In this document: positions 1-11,500 of the stretch, one piece after another
How positions within the stretch are numbered: position 1 is the stretch's first letter
Layout: each line of letters starts with the position of its first letter
Assembly: GCF_949628215.1 (NCBI RefSeq)
Contig: NC_134288.1
Location: forward strand, 10,547,682-10,611,681
Direction: 5' to 3'
Origin: Phalacrocorax aristotelis
Lineage: Eukaryota; Chordata; Aves; Suliformes; Phalacrocoracidae
Length of the DNA: 64,000 nt
Position numbers and translations under genes: made by a program
Notes under the pieces: generated by a model
The model's database searches: none
What the model was told of the DNA's origin: nothing
The model's input: only the letters and a program-made list of their open reading frames with translations

Positions 1-113
1 GGGATGCCCCCTCCGAGGGAGGAGAGGAAAGGGTCGCCTTTGCCATCCCCGTGTAGGGCTGGAGCGGTGGGGAAAGCACAAAAGCACAGCAACGGAGCAA
101 GTGCGAGGGTGAC

Positions 114-119
114 TTTAAT
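114..119 (-). terminator. CRH2: CRH2 poly(A) signal ATTAAA
   Basis: The plus strand reads tttaat at 114-119, which is ATTAAA in CRH2 orientation, about 185 bases past the stop codon. It is the only poly(A)-type hexamer I see close downstream of the gene. Confidence 0.6.
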
Positions 120-302
120 GCACAACAGTGAGAGCAACACACGGGACGCAGTGACGGGGACCCCACTGGGCAAGGTGAGGGGGGGCTCCCTGGGCACAGC
201 TCCAGCCTCCAGCTGGGCAGCAGCATCCCCCCTCTCTTCTCCGCTCTGCCATGGCCACTCGCTATGGGGTTGGTCTCCTTCATTCCCTCCCACGACCCTC
301 CC

Positions 303-695
303 TCATTTTCCTATACTCTGCAGCAAGAGCTTATTGCTGAGCGCCTTCTGGGCCAGTCTTTCCTCCCGGGACATTTCCAGGAACTCGCGCAGGAGGTGGA
401 AGGTGAGATCCAGTGAGTTGGGTTTGCCGTCTCGCCTCTTGCCAGTTTGCAGCGCCCGTGGGGTGCGTGGGACTGGGGTGGGCTCTGCCTCACGGGGCTG
501 GCACAGTCTCTGGGGCAGGGGGCTGGCAGCGGGGTCGGGGGGTCGCGGGGCTCCCGGCCAGGGCTCCCAGGTGGGTTGGGGGGCCAGGGTCAGCCTGCGG
601 GTCGGGCCCCGGGGCCACTGCAGGGGTGAGCAGGTCTCCGAGGGCAGGAAGAGCAGGACGAGGACGGAGGCAGCCGAAATCATCCTGACCCGCAT
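303..695 (-). CDS. CRH2: Corticotropin-releasing hormone 2 (CRH2) precursor, complete
   Basis: Secreted neuropeptide precursor of 130 residues. The first Met codon is at 695-693 and the stop TGA at 305-303. A signal peptide (about residues 1-22, hydrophobic core ASVLVLLFLP) precedes a Pro/Arg-rich propeptide, a KRR cleavage site and a C-terminal peptide with the CRH-family core SLDLTFHLLRE. It ends IGK-stop, the Gly amidation donor followed by a basic residue, as in CRH and urocortins. The whole coding sequence lies in one exon behind a 5' UTR intron, as in other CRH-family genes. Family knowledge: such peptides act on CRHR1/CRHR2, and CRH2 of birds stimulates pituitary TSH and ACTH release. 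The predicted 40-residue peptide, the peptide sequence and the position next to UCKL1 favour CRH2 over CRH, UCN or UCN3. A second in-frame Met (683-681) has A at -3 and could be the start instead; the signal peptide survives either way. Confidence 0.9.
   Translation of the reverse strand: MRVRMISAASVLVLLFLPSETCSPLQWPRGPTRRLTLAPQPTWEPWPGAPRPPDPAASPLPQRLCQPREAEPTPVPRTPRALQTGKRRDGKPNSLDLTFHLLREFLEMSREERLAQKALSNKLLLQSIGK
309..431 (-). other. CRH2: Mature CRH2 peptide plus amidation glycine
   Basis: The predicted peptide starts at Asp (431-429), right after Lys-Arg-Arg (440-432), and ends at Ile (314-312). The Gly at 311-309 donates the C-terminal amide. This gives 40 residues. It keeps the family core LDLTFHLLRE and a long amphipathic helix, and ends LLLQSI-amide. 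Its N-terminus (DGKPNS) differs from the SEEPPIS of classical CRH. The length agrees with the 40-residue CRH2 reported for chicken. Confidence 0.88.
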
Positions 696-779
696 CACAG
701 ACGCTCCGGGGCCAGTTGCCTGCAAGAGCAGTCCCCCACCCCGGACCCTCACATCCCCCCCGATGCGGTCAGGGGGCAC

Positions 780-1130
780 CCACGGGGCTTCACGCCATGG
801 GGAACCCCACCCCAGGGATGACACCCCCCCCCGGGGATGGGACCCCCCTCCCCTGTCCCTGGGACGGGACCCCCCCCGGGGGCTGGAACACCCCACCCGG
901 GAATGGGACACCCCTGCTCCCGGGGTGAGACCCCCTCCCCTCCCGGGCCATGGGGCACCCTTGGTCGCTGCGACAGGATCCCGCCCCGTGATGTGGCACC
1001 CCCGGGATCTGGGACGCGACCCTCCGGGGGTGGGATACCCCCCAGCCCGGGCACGGGACCCTCATATCCTCGGGACTGGACACCCCTCCCCGGGGTTTGG
1101 GGCTTCCCGCCCCGGGCCGGGACCGGCCGG
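780..1130. repeat. GC-rich degenerate minisatellite in the CRH2 intron
   Basis: Degenerate units of roughly 20-30 bases built on gggacccc / ccccggggatggg / gggacacccc recur through this stretch. Runs of C on the plus strand are G-runs in the CRH2 sense strand. Long open frames across it are by-products of the repeat and low stop content. Confidence 0.7.
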
Positions 1131-1183
1131 GGCTCCTGAGTGGGGCGGAGTGGGGTGGGGGTGCCCGCCCCGGCCGCGCTCAC

Positions 1184-1240
1184 CGCTCGCCGCCGCTCCG
1201 GCCGCTCCGCTCCGCTCCGCACCGCACCGCTCCGCACCGC
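1184..1240 (-). other. CRH2: CRH2 noncoding exon 1 (5' end approximate)
   Basis: A good donor (exon ending at 1184, then GTGAGC) lies downstream of the TATA box. With transcription starting about 30 bases from the TATA box, exon 1 is roughly 55 bases and noncoding. The intron (1183-720, 464 bases) then joins exon 2 just before the start codon, the usual CRH-family arrangement. The exon consists largely of near-repeats of cgcaccgcaccgctc (1203-1258), so a GC-rich structured leader is expected. Confidence 0.6.
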
Positions 1241-1264
1241 ACCGCTCCGCACCGCCGCCCGCCA

Positions 1265-1350
1265 CCGCGCTATATAGGGGCGGCGGCGGGGCCCACGTGA
1301 CCGCGCTATAGCCGGGCGGTGCGGGGCGCACCCCCACCCCACGCGTGACG
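1265..1350 (-). promoter_or_regulatory. CRH2: CRH2 core promoter: TATA box, E-box, CRE-like half-site
   Basis: The palindromic ctatatag around 1270-1277 is a TATA box in CRH2 orientation. Upstream of it for the gene are an E-box CACGTG (1294-1299) continuing as CACGTGAC, and TGACG (1346-1350), half of a cAMP-response element. CRH genes are known for cAMP/CREB control, so the half-site is suggestive only. The string ccgcgctata occurs at 1265-1274 and again at 1301-1310, which suggests a short promoter duplication. Confidence 0.6.
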
Positions 1351-1399
1351 AGGCGCGGGGCCGGGGCGGGGGAGCTGTCCGGGGTGCTGAACGGCCGCG

Positions 1400-2000
1400 G
1401 CGAGAGGGAGGGGCGGGCGGGGGGGGCACGGGGGTACGTGGGAGTGAGAGTGTGAGAGTCTGGGGGGAACACGGTGGGGTAAGAGTCTGGGGGACCACAT
1501 GGGGGGGCACGAGGCTACGTGGGGGTGCGAGTCTGGGGGTGCACATAGGGTTACGTGGGGGGGGACATGGGGCTACGTGGGGCTGAGAGTCTCAGGGAGC
1601 ACATGGAGGTACGTCAGGGTGCAAATCTGGGGGTACCCGGGGGAACCTGGGGCTGAGAGAGTGTGAGTTTGGGGGGCACGTGGGGGTGCGAGTCTGAGGG
1701 AGGTCACACGGGTGTACATGGGGGTGAGAGGTTAAGAGTCTGGGGGGGACACGGAGGGTGTGTGGGGTTGAGTCTGGGGGTATTTGTGGTGGGGGTGTGT
1801 GAGTGTTTTGGGGGATATATGGTGGTCCCAAAGTGGTGTGAGGGGTGCAGGGTGCAGCTGCAAGAAGCACACATGGTTTGTGGGGTGTTGCTGTGTGTGT
1901 CAGAGGGGTGGCAGTGTTTGGGAGATGCGGGGGCCGGGGTGTGTGTGTGTACACATGCATGTGCGTGAGGGACCCCGTGTGTGTGCTGGGGGCGATGGGG
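1400..2000. repeat. G-rich minisatellite upstream of the CRH2 promoter
   Basis: Degenerate tandem units such as gagagtctggggg, cacatgggg and tacgtggggg repeat through 1425-1780, followed by looser GT-rich sequence to about 2000. It has no credible coding content. Confidence 0.75.
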
Positions 2001-5000
2001 GGTGCAGCAGGACCAGCCAGCCGAGCCCCCCGCTCCCGTGTCGCACAGGGACATGTTTCCAGGTGCTCGGCCGCGAATCCACGCTCAGCTCCCTGAACAC
2101 CCCCTCGGAGCACCGTGGTCCCCACGGGGGCAGCAAAGGGGCACGCCGGGGCGCACACGCGTGTGCAGGATCTCCAGCCCCTCGTTATGCAGGGGAAGTC
2201 TTCCCCACCAGCACCGGCGGCTCCTTCAGAAGTTGGCCATCGAAGGCAACCCTGGCACCCTCCCCGGCTCCTCCGAGCGATCCGTCTCCTTGCATCAAGC
2301 AAATGAAAACTTCACTTCAGAAGCACAAATGCGCTTCTGGAGCGCAATTTCCCCCCCCTTGGCAGTGTACAAAAGGCACGTTCCTTCCCTGGCCCGATCG
2401 CCCAGCACAGATACACACCTCGGGGTGCAAATCGGGGTCCGAGGGATTCAAGCATGCGATTCATTTGCGTTTTCCTCCCTCCCTGCTGGAGCTTCCATCA
2501 TTCGGCACTTGGAGCTTAGCAATCACTTCACCTTGCAAATGTGCTGCTGTCTCTAAAATTAAAATTCCCTCATGAGGAATAAACATTTCAAGAGAAGAGG
2601 AAAAATATAAAAACCAAAACCCCAGCCCACAGGAAACAGAACTTGAATGAATGGCAAGAACCCCCTGCCCTCCTCCAGGTAAGGAGCCACCTGAAAAACG
2701 AGGGCTCTGCTGCTTTCTGGAGGGTCCCCAGGAAGGGCTAAGGGCATTTGTGAGGGCGGGAAGCCGGGGGCTCCCCCACTCCCCCTCAGCTGCAAAATAA
2801 CTCCCAGCAGAAGCAAAGCGGCCGTTGGGCAGGCGGGAGGGGGGAGCATCCGCCTCCCACTTGCTTTGTGCGTGGTGCATTGTGTAAGTCCTTTTCTTTA
2901 CTGAATCATCGAGAACTGCTGTCATTTCCAGTGCTCCACCTGAGCCTGCTTCTCCCTCTGTCCCCCGAAGCCTGACCCCGTGCCGTGGCTGTGCCGGGCG
3001 CTGAGCCTGCCCCCGCCGTGCTGGCGGGAGCCCTCGGCCGCGCTGGCAGGGTGCTGAGCTTGCCTACAGCTCCCAGGCGCCTCCCAGACCTGCTGGGTGC
3101 TGGGGGCAAATGTCACCCCCCACATCCCAAGAGGAGAAGGAAGAGGCTCCACCACTAGAGCCCCAGCCCTGGGGAGCCCCAGTGCAGGGGGAACGGAGCT
3201 GCCCCCCATGCTGCCCAGCTGCTCATGGGGGTCCCCGGCATTGTTTTAAGTCTCGAAATTGAACCAGGACTTGGTGGGCACTGGTGCTCCCTGCCTGCCC
3301 GGCCGCTCGCTGACGTGGGGCAGTGTTGGTGCAACACATGAAAGCAAATCTGGTGTTTATTTTTACGTAGGCCAAGCGCAGGGAAAGGTCGCCGCAGGTG
3401 ACTCGGAGCCACAGCAGCTGAGGCCGGGCACCGACAGCCAGGGAACCCTCGCTGCAGGGGCGGCCCATGTTTTAGGGCTGCTCTGCCCGCCGGCTGGTAG
3501 TGGCTGTGCCCGAGAGTCCCAGCGGCAGAGGTTTTGGCTGCTCCCCTGCACGTGGGCCTGGGCTCTCTCCCCAAAACTCTTTTTTCCCCCATCTCCTGGG
3601 GCTGCTCTGAAGAAGGAACTTGGGAGGGCCAACGGGTGTGGGGTGGGAGAGCTGCAGCAGAGGGGCATCACCCGTGGAGCTTTGGGGGCCGCACTGGCTT
3701 GGGAGGAGCAAGCCAGCAGCTCTGGGCAGGGAGAGCTGCTCCTGCACTGACACCCTCACGGCCGGGATGCTGCAGGGAGGTACAGCTCAGTTCATCTGTT
3801 ACCCCCCCACAGCAAGCACTGGGGCTGGTAATGCTTTAGACTACTTTTCTTTCAGTCCATATGCTTTAGAATTAGTCATTTAATTGTAGGAAAGACAGTG
3901 AATCCGACAAGTGGGTCTTGTACTTGTGTTTTATTTAGGAAGCTCAACTTGGAAAAAAAAAAAAATATTTTTTTCTGCTCCGTTCATGAATTACTGACGC
4001 GTTCAGCGCTGAAGGACCCCGCGTGCTGCCTGGGGATTCATTATCGTCACTTTTAGGGATGTCACTGTCTCTTCCTCTAGTCAGGAGTGCAAGGAGCGAC
4101 GTGTTAATGATGCTTTCAGGGATGCCAAATTCACCCCTCGGCTGTGCTCATTGGCTCGCAGAGGCATGGATCTGGCGGCCTCGCAGCTGGTGGGAGTCAG
4201 AGAGGCTCCTAATTAGGCGCTTTTAGCACTTGGAGCCTTCTGTCTCGCGAACAGCAAGTCGCACGTGGCAGCCGCTGCTTCGCCGACCGTGACAGCTTTG
4301 GCGCTAAAGTGTGGCTGAGCTTCCAGCAGCTTCTCCTAAGGAACTGGTGGGACTTGGCAGCCACTTTCCTCCCTTTGTTCCTTGGGGGATGGTACCCACC
4401 CCGGTCCTTCCCCATCGTCACAAAGAGCCATACCAGGGTTCACACGTGTATCGGAGGAAGGCTGCAGACAAAGATCCGGTGCCCCTCTGCTCCCCGCCGC
4501 GCACCCCCTGCGTGTGGGGTGGAAGGGGCAGCCACGGTGCCGGTGAGGGCCGACGCTGCCTGTCCTGCTCTGGAGAAGGCGTCTCATGGGCTGACGAACC
4601 TGAGATTGACCCTTATGTTTCACCATTCTCAGGTTAGACAGTCCTTGAGATGCCCCTCGCTTGGGCAGCCGCCGAACCCCCTGGCATGTGCCCTATGCCC
4701 CAACCCCCCCCAGTCTTTAAGGAATTTGGAAGAGGAAGAAGACAAGCAGCCCCTTGGCTCTGCCCTCCCACAGTAGCATTTCAGCTCATTTCCATCCCGG
4801 CTCGACCCCTGGTCTCCGCATGGAACAGCCCCTTCCCAAAGGTTTGCTGGTGGGAGGCTGTTTTCCCCTGGGGCTGCACTGACACAGAGGTCCAAGGCCC
4901 TTGCAGAGGGCCAAACCCCTGCCTGCACATGGCTGGTGCCGGGCTGGCAGCTTGCCCTCCACACTTTTCCCTTTATTTTCATTCCCACCATTGCACATTG

Positions 5001-5160
5001 CCGGGGAGGCTCACGGCAGCACCCACGAATGTTTCTAGGCTTGGCATCCTGAAGCGGGTGCCGAAAGGGGCAGGAAGAGGGCTGTGTCCCTGGGCTGGGG
5101 ACGTGCAGCCATGGGCCAACCAAATGGCCATGTGCATGGGTTTAACAGCCAGCAGTGGGT
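2000..5160. other. Intergenic, no gene recognised
   Basis: No exon pair, protein family or RNA gene is supported on either strand. An A run lies at about 3953-3964. The interval 4021-4290 is denser in non-repetitive sequence and contains the homeodomain-type core CTAATTAG, but I cannot show conservation. Confidence 0.6.
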
Positions 5161-5505
5161 CATAGAATCATAGAATTATAAAGGTTGGAAAAGACCTCTA
5201 GGATCAAGTCCAACCATCAACCCAACACCAGCATCCCTACTAAACCATGCCCTGAAGTGCCACATCTACACGTCATTTGAACACCCCCAGGGATGGTGAC
5301 TCCCCCACCTCTCTGGGCAGCCTGTTCCAGTGCCTGACCACTCTTTCAGTGAAGAAATTTTTCCTAATATCCAATCTAAACCTCCCCTGATGCAACTTGC
5401 GGCCATTTTCTCTTGTCTTATTGCTAGTGACCTGGGAGAAAAGACCAACAGCCACCTCATTACAGTCTTCTTCTACAGTTGTATAACACGATAAGGGGTA
5501 TTTTT
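5161..5505 (-). mobile_element. CR1 LINE fragment (3' end)
   Basis: The fragment is inverted: it opens on the plus strand with catagaatcatagaa, the reverse complement of the CR1 3' terminal repeat. Typical CR1 text follows, such as ggttggaaaagacctctagg and gggcagcctgttccagtgcc. It fades near 5505. It is a 5'-truncated copy with no intact reverse transcriptase. Confidence 0.92.
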
Positions 5506-8500
5506 GTCTGTGTTATCAGGTGGCACTAGGACTCTAGTTTTTATGCTGGGGTTGCCTATGGGACCTACCTGATCCTCCTACCTACCTGGCCCCATAGGCT
5601 TTGAGCCACTTGATTAAAATTCCTGCTCAAGGCAAAGTGCTGGAGCACATGGGCATCTCCTTCTGATTCAAACTGGACGAGCCACAGGGCTTTGCTCCTG
5701 TAAGGACCTGGTTGTGGCCCTGCAGGTTTTGCAACCGGAAAGTGGAGGCAGGAGGGAGGCTCGTGCCATGCATACAAGACTTGTCCCACTCCAGCCACCG
5801 AGGTGAATGGCAGGAGGCGCCCAGGGCCTCTGGGAGCACAAGCTGCATCAGGCAGGGACCCAGAGAGAGTGGTCAGTGTGAACCATCTCCAGCCAAGCGC
5901 TGTGCATGGGCTTAGCGAGGTTGGGAAGGCAAAGCAGGGATGGTCATGGCCACCAGACAGTGGCAGGGGCTGTGACTCCACAGCAGCTTGCCTCTGCTGG
6001 CTCCACGCTGTGCTCCTGAGCAGCCGGGGCTGCACGTCATCCTGCATTTGGTGGTGGAGGAAAAGTTCACCCTTTACCTTGATGGGAGCACAGAGGAGGG
6101 TAACCACGTGAGTGTGGGCCCTTTGAAATCCTGGCCCTACTTCTCTTCTGTGTGGCTTTTTTTTGGTTTTAAAGGAAAGGGGGTGCATGCCTGGGTGTGC
6201 TACAGCCTTTTGGTAGGCACATGACAGGGGGCTGCAGGGAGAAGGAAGGCTGCATGCCTGCTAGAACAGGCATCAGCTGCATTTCAATACGTGTAGTAAG
6301 TTGGGGAGCACGTGGAGCAGTCTGGCTCTGCTGGTGCATCTCGCAGTGTCGGGCAGAGCACTGGGCTTCATGAGCATAGAGAGGCTGAAATCACCCAGTG
6401 CTGGACACGGGGGCTCAGGGATGCAGTGCCCCAGGTTGGGAACATGCAGAACCCTGTATGGGGCTGCAGGGGACCAAAAGGGCGCAGAGTTCAGCTCCAG
6501 GCTATCGCACAGCGGGTTGCACCCCTGCAAACAAAAGTCATGCAGGCCCTGGGGCACATACAACCCTGCAGGTCCCCCTCCTCCACTGTCAAGTACCGGG
6601 GAGCTGGCACACACCGCGTCACTGCCAAGCGCAGTTGGGTCCTGCAGGTGCCAGGCTGGGCTCAGGAGGAGTCTGGGCTTGGCACGGGCTGCAGGGTTAA
6701 CTCTGACTTAACCGTTTTCGAGAGCTGCCTGTTCCTAGAAACACCACTCATGGAGAGTCTGCCTGAACCCCAGGAAAACCTCTAGCACCTCATTGTCTTC
6801 AAATGGTCTTCATGGCTAATGCATTTCCCTTGCTGCGATTCCTTGGGCCATCAGCCACGGAGGAAGGGAAGAGCAGACCTCCTTCCCCTTCGCAGCAGCT
6901 GCTCCCCTGGTTGCAGATGGCAGCACCCATGCGAGCAGCAGGAGTGGCAGAACATGCTCCTGCGGGGGCTGCCCTGGATTTTGAAATTCGGCAACACAAA
7001 AATCTTCTGCCCATCTTTGCAGGTAAGGGGGGAGTTTCCCGATTAGGTTTGCTAATGCTATGGGATGCTGAAAATTGCTTCTCTGGGGGAAAGGGATCGC
7101 TTGCTGCCACTTGTGGCAGCCTCATGGCAGAGTGATTTGCCATAACTGTGGAAAAATGAATGTTAAAAGCTCATCAATTAAAATGAGCGAACAAACTACA
7201 AAATCAAAGGGAAGGATTTTTCAGGATTGACTACGACAAGCTCCATGCAAGATGTGAGCAGGCCTAGAAAAGCTGTCAGAAAAAGGCACAGAGAAACATG
7301 TCATCTATTTTCAGCCCCTTTCTGGATTTTTTGTTCTGTTTGGGTCCTAACACATTCCCACATATATGGGGTGGGCTGAGCCAGATGAATCTCTAGGTAC
7401 CCCGTACACAGCCAAGACAATCTTCTTCAATGGAGCGACTCTTGGATTTTCGCGGGAGCAAAGCAAAGAAAAATCTTTCAGGCAGGAACTAAGGGGATTG
7501 TGGAGGCCACAGCACAGCTTTAGCTTCTGAATACCTCTATTGGAAATCTGTGATCAGCTTTTGGGCGTTTTTAAGCTTTGCATTATGATCTTGCAAAGAC
7601 CAGAAAAAGAGAAAAAGGGAAATAGAATTAGTTTCTCAGAGCAAGGTTAAGTTTTAGGTAGTTTGGGAAAGAACGATGAAGAGGCAGACTCCTCCCGACC
7701 TCCTCCGTTGCAAGGGGATGAACAGAAATGCAATGAGGACTTCCAAGAATAAATAGGAACCACTTCTGGAGAAGGGAGAAACAGAAGGTGCAGGGCAGTG
7801 CCTGCCTTACCTGCGAACCTTCAGCGTCCCCAGGGAGGTGAAGTAGATGCCGGCTGCCCTGCGCCGGCTGCCCGGCCCCAGCCCCTCTCGCCTGCTCTCC
7901 TCCACCCTGCCACCCCCACGCCGGCTTTTATGGCCTTTCTTGTCACTCGGCTGAGTTGAGCCAGGCTACAGCGAATTGCCACACTTTCTGCTGGCTTCCT
8001 GTTTGTTCATCGCAAGCGTCTGTGGTAAAATTTCCATTACACGCTGGACAGACAGGGCGGCAAAGAGAAGTGAAGCAAAAAAAAAAAAAAAGCCACCACT
8101 CCTCTATGTTTTAGTGGTTCTCTTGAATCATTTGAAAATGAGAAAGTGCCTGGCTGCTGTTAGACAGAGGGCAGTGAGGAGGGATGCCCTGGCTGTGGGA
8201 GCTGCAGAGCATCCTCCAATACTGGGCCCAGCCCAGGCACAAAGCTACTCTGGGTTCCCCCTTCTCTGTCCCTGAGGGGTTGGAGAGGTCCTGTTCCTCA
8301 GTTCAACATGCAGAAGACTCTCATTTCTACACCACTCACCCAAAAAACATGTTTCCTCATTGCTGCCTCTCTGAATGGAGCCAGAGCACAAGGCAAAGCT
8401 CTGTCCTGCCCTGACCGAGGGCTGCATCCCCCTCCCTGCTAAAGCCACTCCAGCTCAGCCAGCAGATCCTCCATGGAGGCCAAACCTGGAGTGGAGAGCA

Positions 8501-11500
8501 GCTCCCATGTCTTGCAGCTCTAAGAGTGCAGATCTGGAGGGGAGAGATTAATTTTGAGCTTTCATTAATCCTTGGCACACCCAAAGAGCTGTTTTGGCTG
8601 TAGAACAAAGGAAAAGGTGGAAAACCAGCTGCCATGACAATACAGGTGCTGCCAAAGGATCCAGGCACATCTGAAGCAGCACCCCTTGGTCTGGAGGGGC
8701 ACGGCACATTCCTGTGGGGCTGGAGCAGTGTGTGTACATGGAAGGACACACTGCTGTGGGGCAAGCTGTGCTCCTCACCGCCTCTGCAAAGGGCAACTTC
8801 CATCAGCTGTTGCGGTCTCCAATAGCTCCTGGTCTGCTCCAGCCTGTTTTTCTCCCCTGGCCCCACCAGTGCCCTGGGCTGTCCCTGTCTCATCCTGACT
8901 CTGTGCCCTGCTTTAGGCGGTGTAAAACACCCCATGTGCTGCTTTCCGAGCTGAAATGGGGCTGCACAGGTGAGCGGTGGTAATGGTGGAGGGAGGCATC
9001 CTGGTGGCTCAAGGACCTGCGTTTGGTTTGCTGCCTCGCATGGGACATCGCTTCCTCAGCGCCCCTTCCCAGGAGGTCCTGCACGACAGTGTAGGGGTTG
9101 TGGAGCTGCAGCCCAGCTCTTCCCGAGCTCTGTGTGTGAATGCTGTGCTACCTCTGGGAAAGCTGCAACATTGGGAGTTGCTGTGGCCCTGGCATATGTA
9201 TCTGCATGGGATCCCTGTGGCGGGAACCATCTGCAAAACCTCCTCAGCTGCAGCAGGCAGCGTGTGTGTCTCTCCACACCAGCAAAGGCAGCGATGAGTG
9301 CAGGAAATGCCTCAGTACCAGCACCAGTGGTCGGTGCTGGACATTTGAACGGTATATTTAGCCAACTGAGCCACATCCTTCAAAGACAACTCAGACTGGA
9401 TATCCTGGTGTCGGAGCAGCTCCCGGGTGCAGCAGGCTCAGGGTGCCTCATAGTGAGTGGAGCTCTCCATCTCGGCCCTGCCAGGGCTCGTCTGCAGTCC
9501 CCATGGGACGGATGCCCGCAGGGAGGCTGTGAGCCCTGCACGCTCTGCCCTTGCAGTCTCTCCTTTCAGGGCTTTTGTTTTTCTCCCTGTTTGTGTCCAA
9601 CCCAGGCTGCTCAGGGACTAAGCAGTACCTGTAACAAACTTGTTAGCATAGCTCAGCAAGCTGCTTGGAAAGGCTGCGCTGCTCAAACCCTCCTTTTCTC
9701 TTATCGCATGAGAAAGGAAGGGAGGGGGGCACTTGCATGTTCTTTGTTTTTTCTTTCAGTTTATTAAAAGCAGAGAAGGAATACTTGGGTCCCAAGGTTT
9801 CTTCCTCTGCTCCGTGTGTGTTTCAACGCCCGTGTTTTTCCCAGAGCACAGGTGTCTCCCTTAGAGGTGCCCAAACTCGGCAGCAGTGGGACGCACGGCA
9901 GATCCTGGCATGGCAGGGCCCCGTACCTTTGGCTTGAGCCAGCCTGCTACTAGCCGGCAAGGAAGCCCACACGTGCAGCCTGCACCCACGGGTGCTCCAC
10001 GCTAAACCTACCCTTTCCCAGCACAGCTTGTGGTACTAGAGAGAAAAAAAGGTGGTCAGTTAGACAATGTGACTCTCTCAATAGCTATCTGTCTTCCCAG
10101 CTATGGCGTGCAAGTGTGTTGCTGCTTTTGTACCTAAGACCCTGCAAGTTATCATTAACACCACAGTATCATTTCCCATTAATTAATATTTTAAAAATTG
10201 TGGCAGCGAGGAAGATAGATGAAATAGCACAATTTTGCAAATGTATTTGCTGGGCACTGGGAAATGAAGCAGCATCTGAAAAACTCCTGAAACTCTTGCT
10301 GCTGCTTTTCAAGATTGTTGTACTGAGTTTCAAGGTGTATTGTGATTTTACTGGCTAACCAACCGTATAAAACACGGGGATAAGGCTTAGAAAAGAAAGC
10401 CAGATGAGTTTGGACTGGCTGCTAAAAGCTACCAAATGTGTGCGTGCAAAACTCTGTGGCTGCCGTTAACCAAACTCCTGCACCCCCAGTTGACCGCAAC
10501 CAGACCCCCCCAGACCTGTGACACGTGGAGCAGCCCCACGCTGGTGGTTGGTACGGCTCCACCGTGGTGGCTTGGCCACGGCAGAAATTTGGCACTGACC
10601 ATTTTGGTCACCAGATATTGCTCTCCACATGCACAAGGCCAGTGAGAACAGCAGGACAATTGCACAGCCCGGCTCTAAACATGGCTGAGACATCTGTATC
10701 CATGGGCTTGCAAAGGACTACCAAAACAGGGAGAAGCTTCCCAAAGTGCTGCACCACAAAATCCCAAATGCTGGAAGCTTGAGCTGTGGACACTGCAGTG
10801 GGCTTCAGGTTTTTCCTGTGCTTTGAATCTTTTTATTGAACTATTTCCCTATCCTTTCTCTTCTTATTGCAATTATTCAGTCTATGGGTTGATGGGGTCA
10901 CATGAATCTTCAGCGTACATTTGCTGAGGTTGGATAAAATCTTTTAACTGTCTTTGATTTTTAGAAATGTCTCTGTGGTCAGTGAGCTTCACCAAGGACT
11001 GCTTTCAGCAAGAGATGGCGTGAATTTAACTTAAGGTGTTGGTGAAAAAGTTTCCAGCAGCACCAGGTAAGCATGTTAATGTATAATGTGTCAGATGCAT
11101 TGTCTGATTGCCGTCTCAAATACTCCTCATACAACAGCTTAAAAATACCCCATTTTCCATTGCTGTTTTGATACCGACTTCTGAAAAACCGCCTCTGTTA
11201 GCAGAGCAGCGTTTTTAATGTAAGCCCAGCCAGTGGTTGTTTGCAACAAATTTCCTGGTTTATAATACACAGAAATTAAGCGGTTTTTTAACAATTAACC
11301 AGGATTATATCCTGCAGAGCTGTGGGATGGAGCTGCCAGGTCCAGAGGGCCGCAGCATGCTGCTCTGCCCAGACCCAGGTGCCAGGAGGTAGCAGCGAGG
11401 CTGCTGCTCACGCTTCTCAGTGCAGCTCACTCCTGCAATGAATTGCCAAGTTCTCAAATGAGTGGTGGGGCAGCCCACAAGTTCTGCCTCTTTCTGTACA

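Larger units (their letters stand above)
100..719 (-). other. CRH2: CRH2 exon 2 (5' UTR end, CDS, 3' UTR)
   Basis: On the minus strand a splice acceptor CTCTTGCAG|GC places the exon start at 719, 24 bases before the first Met codon. The 3' UTR runs from 302 to a poly(A) signal ATTAAA (119-114), so cleavage is expected near 95-105. The 3' end is approximate. Confidence 0.75.

Noticed and set aside
4-1311. Long plus-strand open frame (435 codons) across the CRH2 locus
   Set aside because: It is the antisense of CRH2 exon 2 and of the GC-rich intron repeat. Composition is Pro/Gly/Arg from repeats, with no domain and no start context.
749-1546. Minus-strand 265-codon open frame with Pro-rich product
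   Set aside because: It runs through two minisatellites and the CRH2 promoter and exon 1. Low stop frequency in GC-rich repeats explains it.
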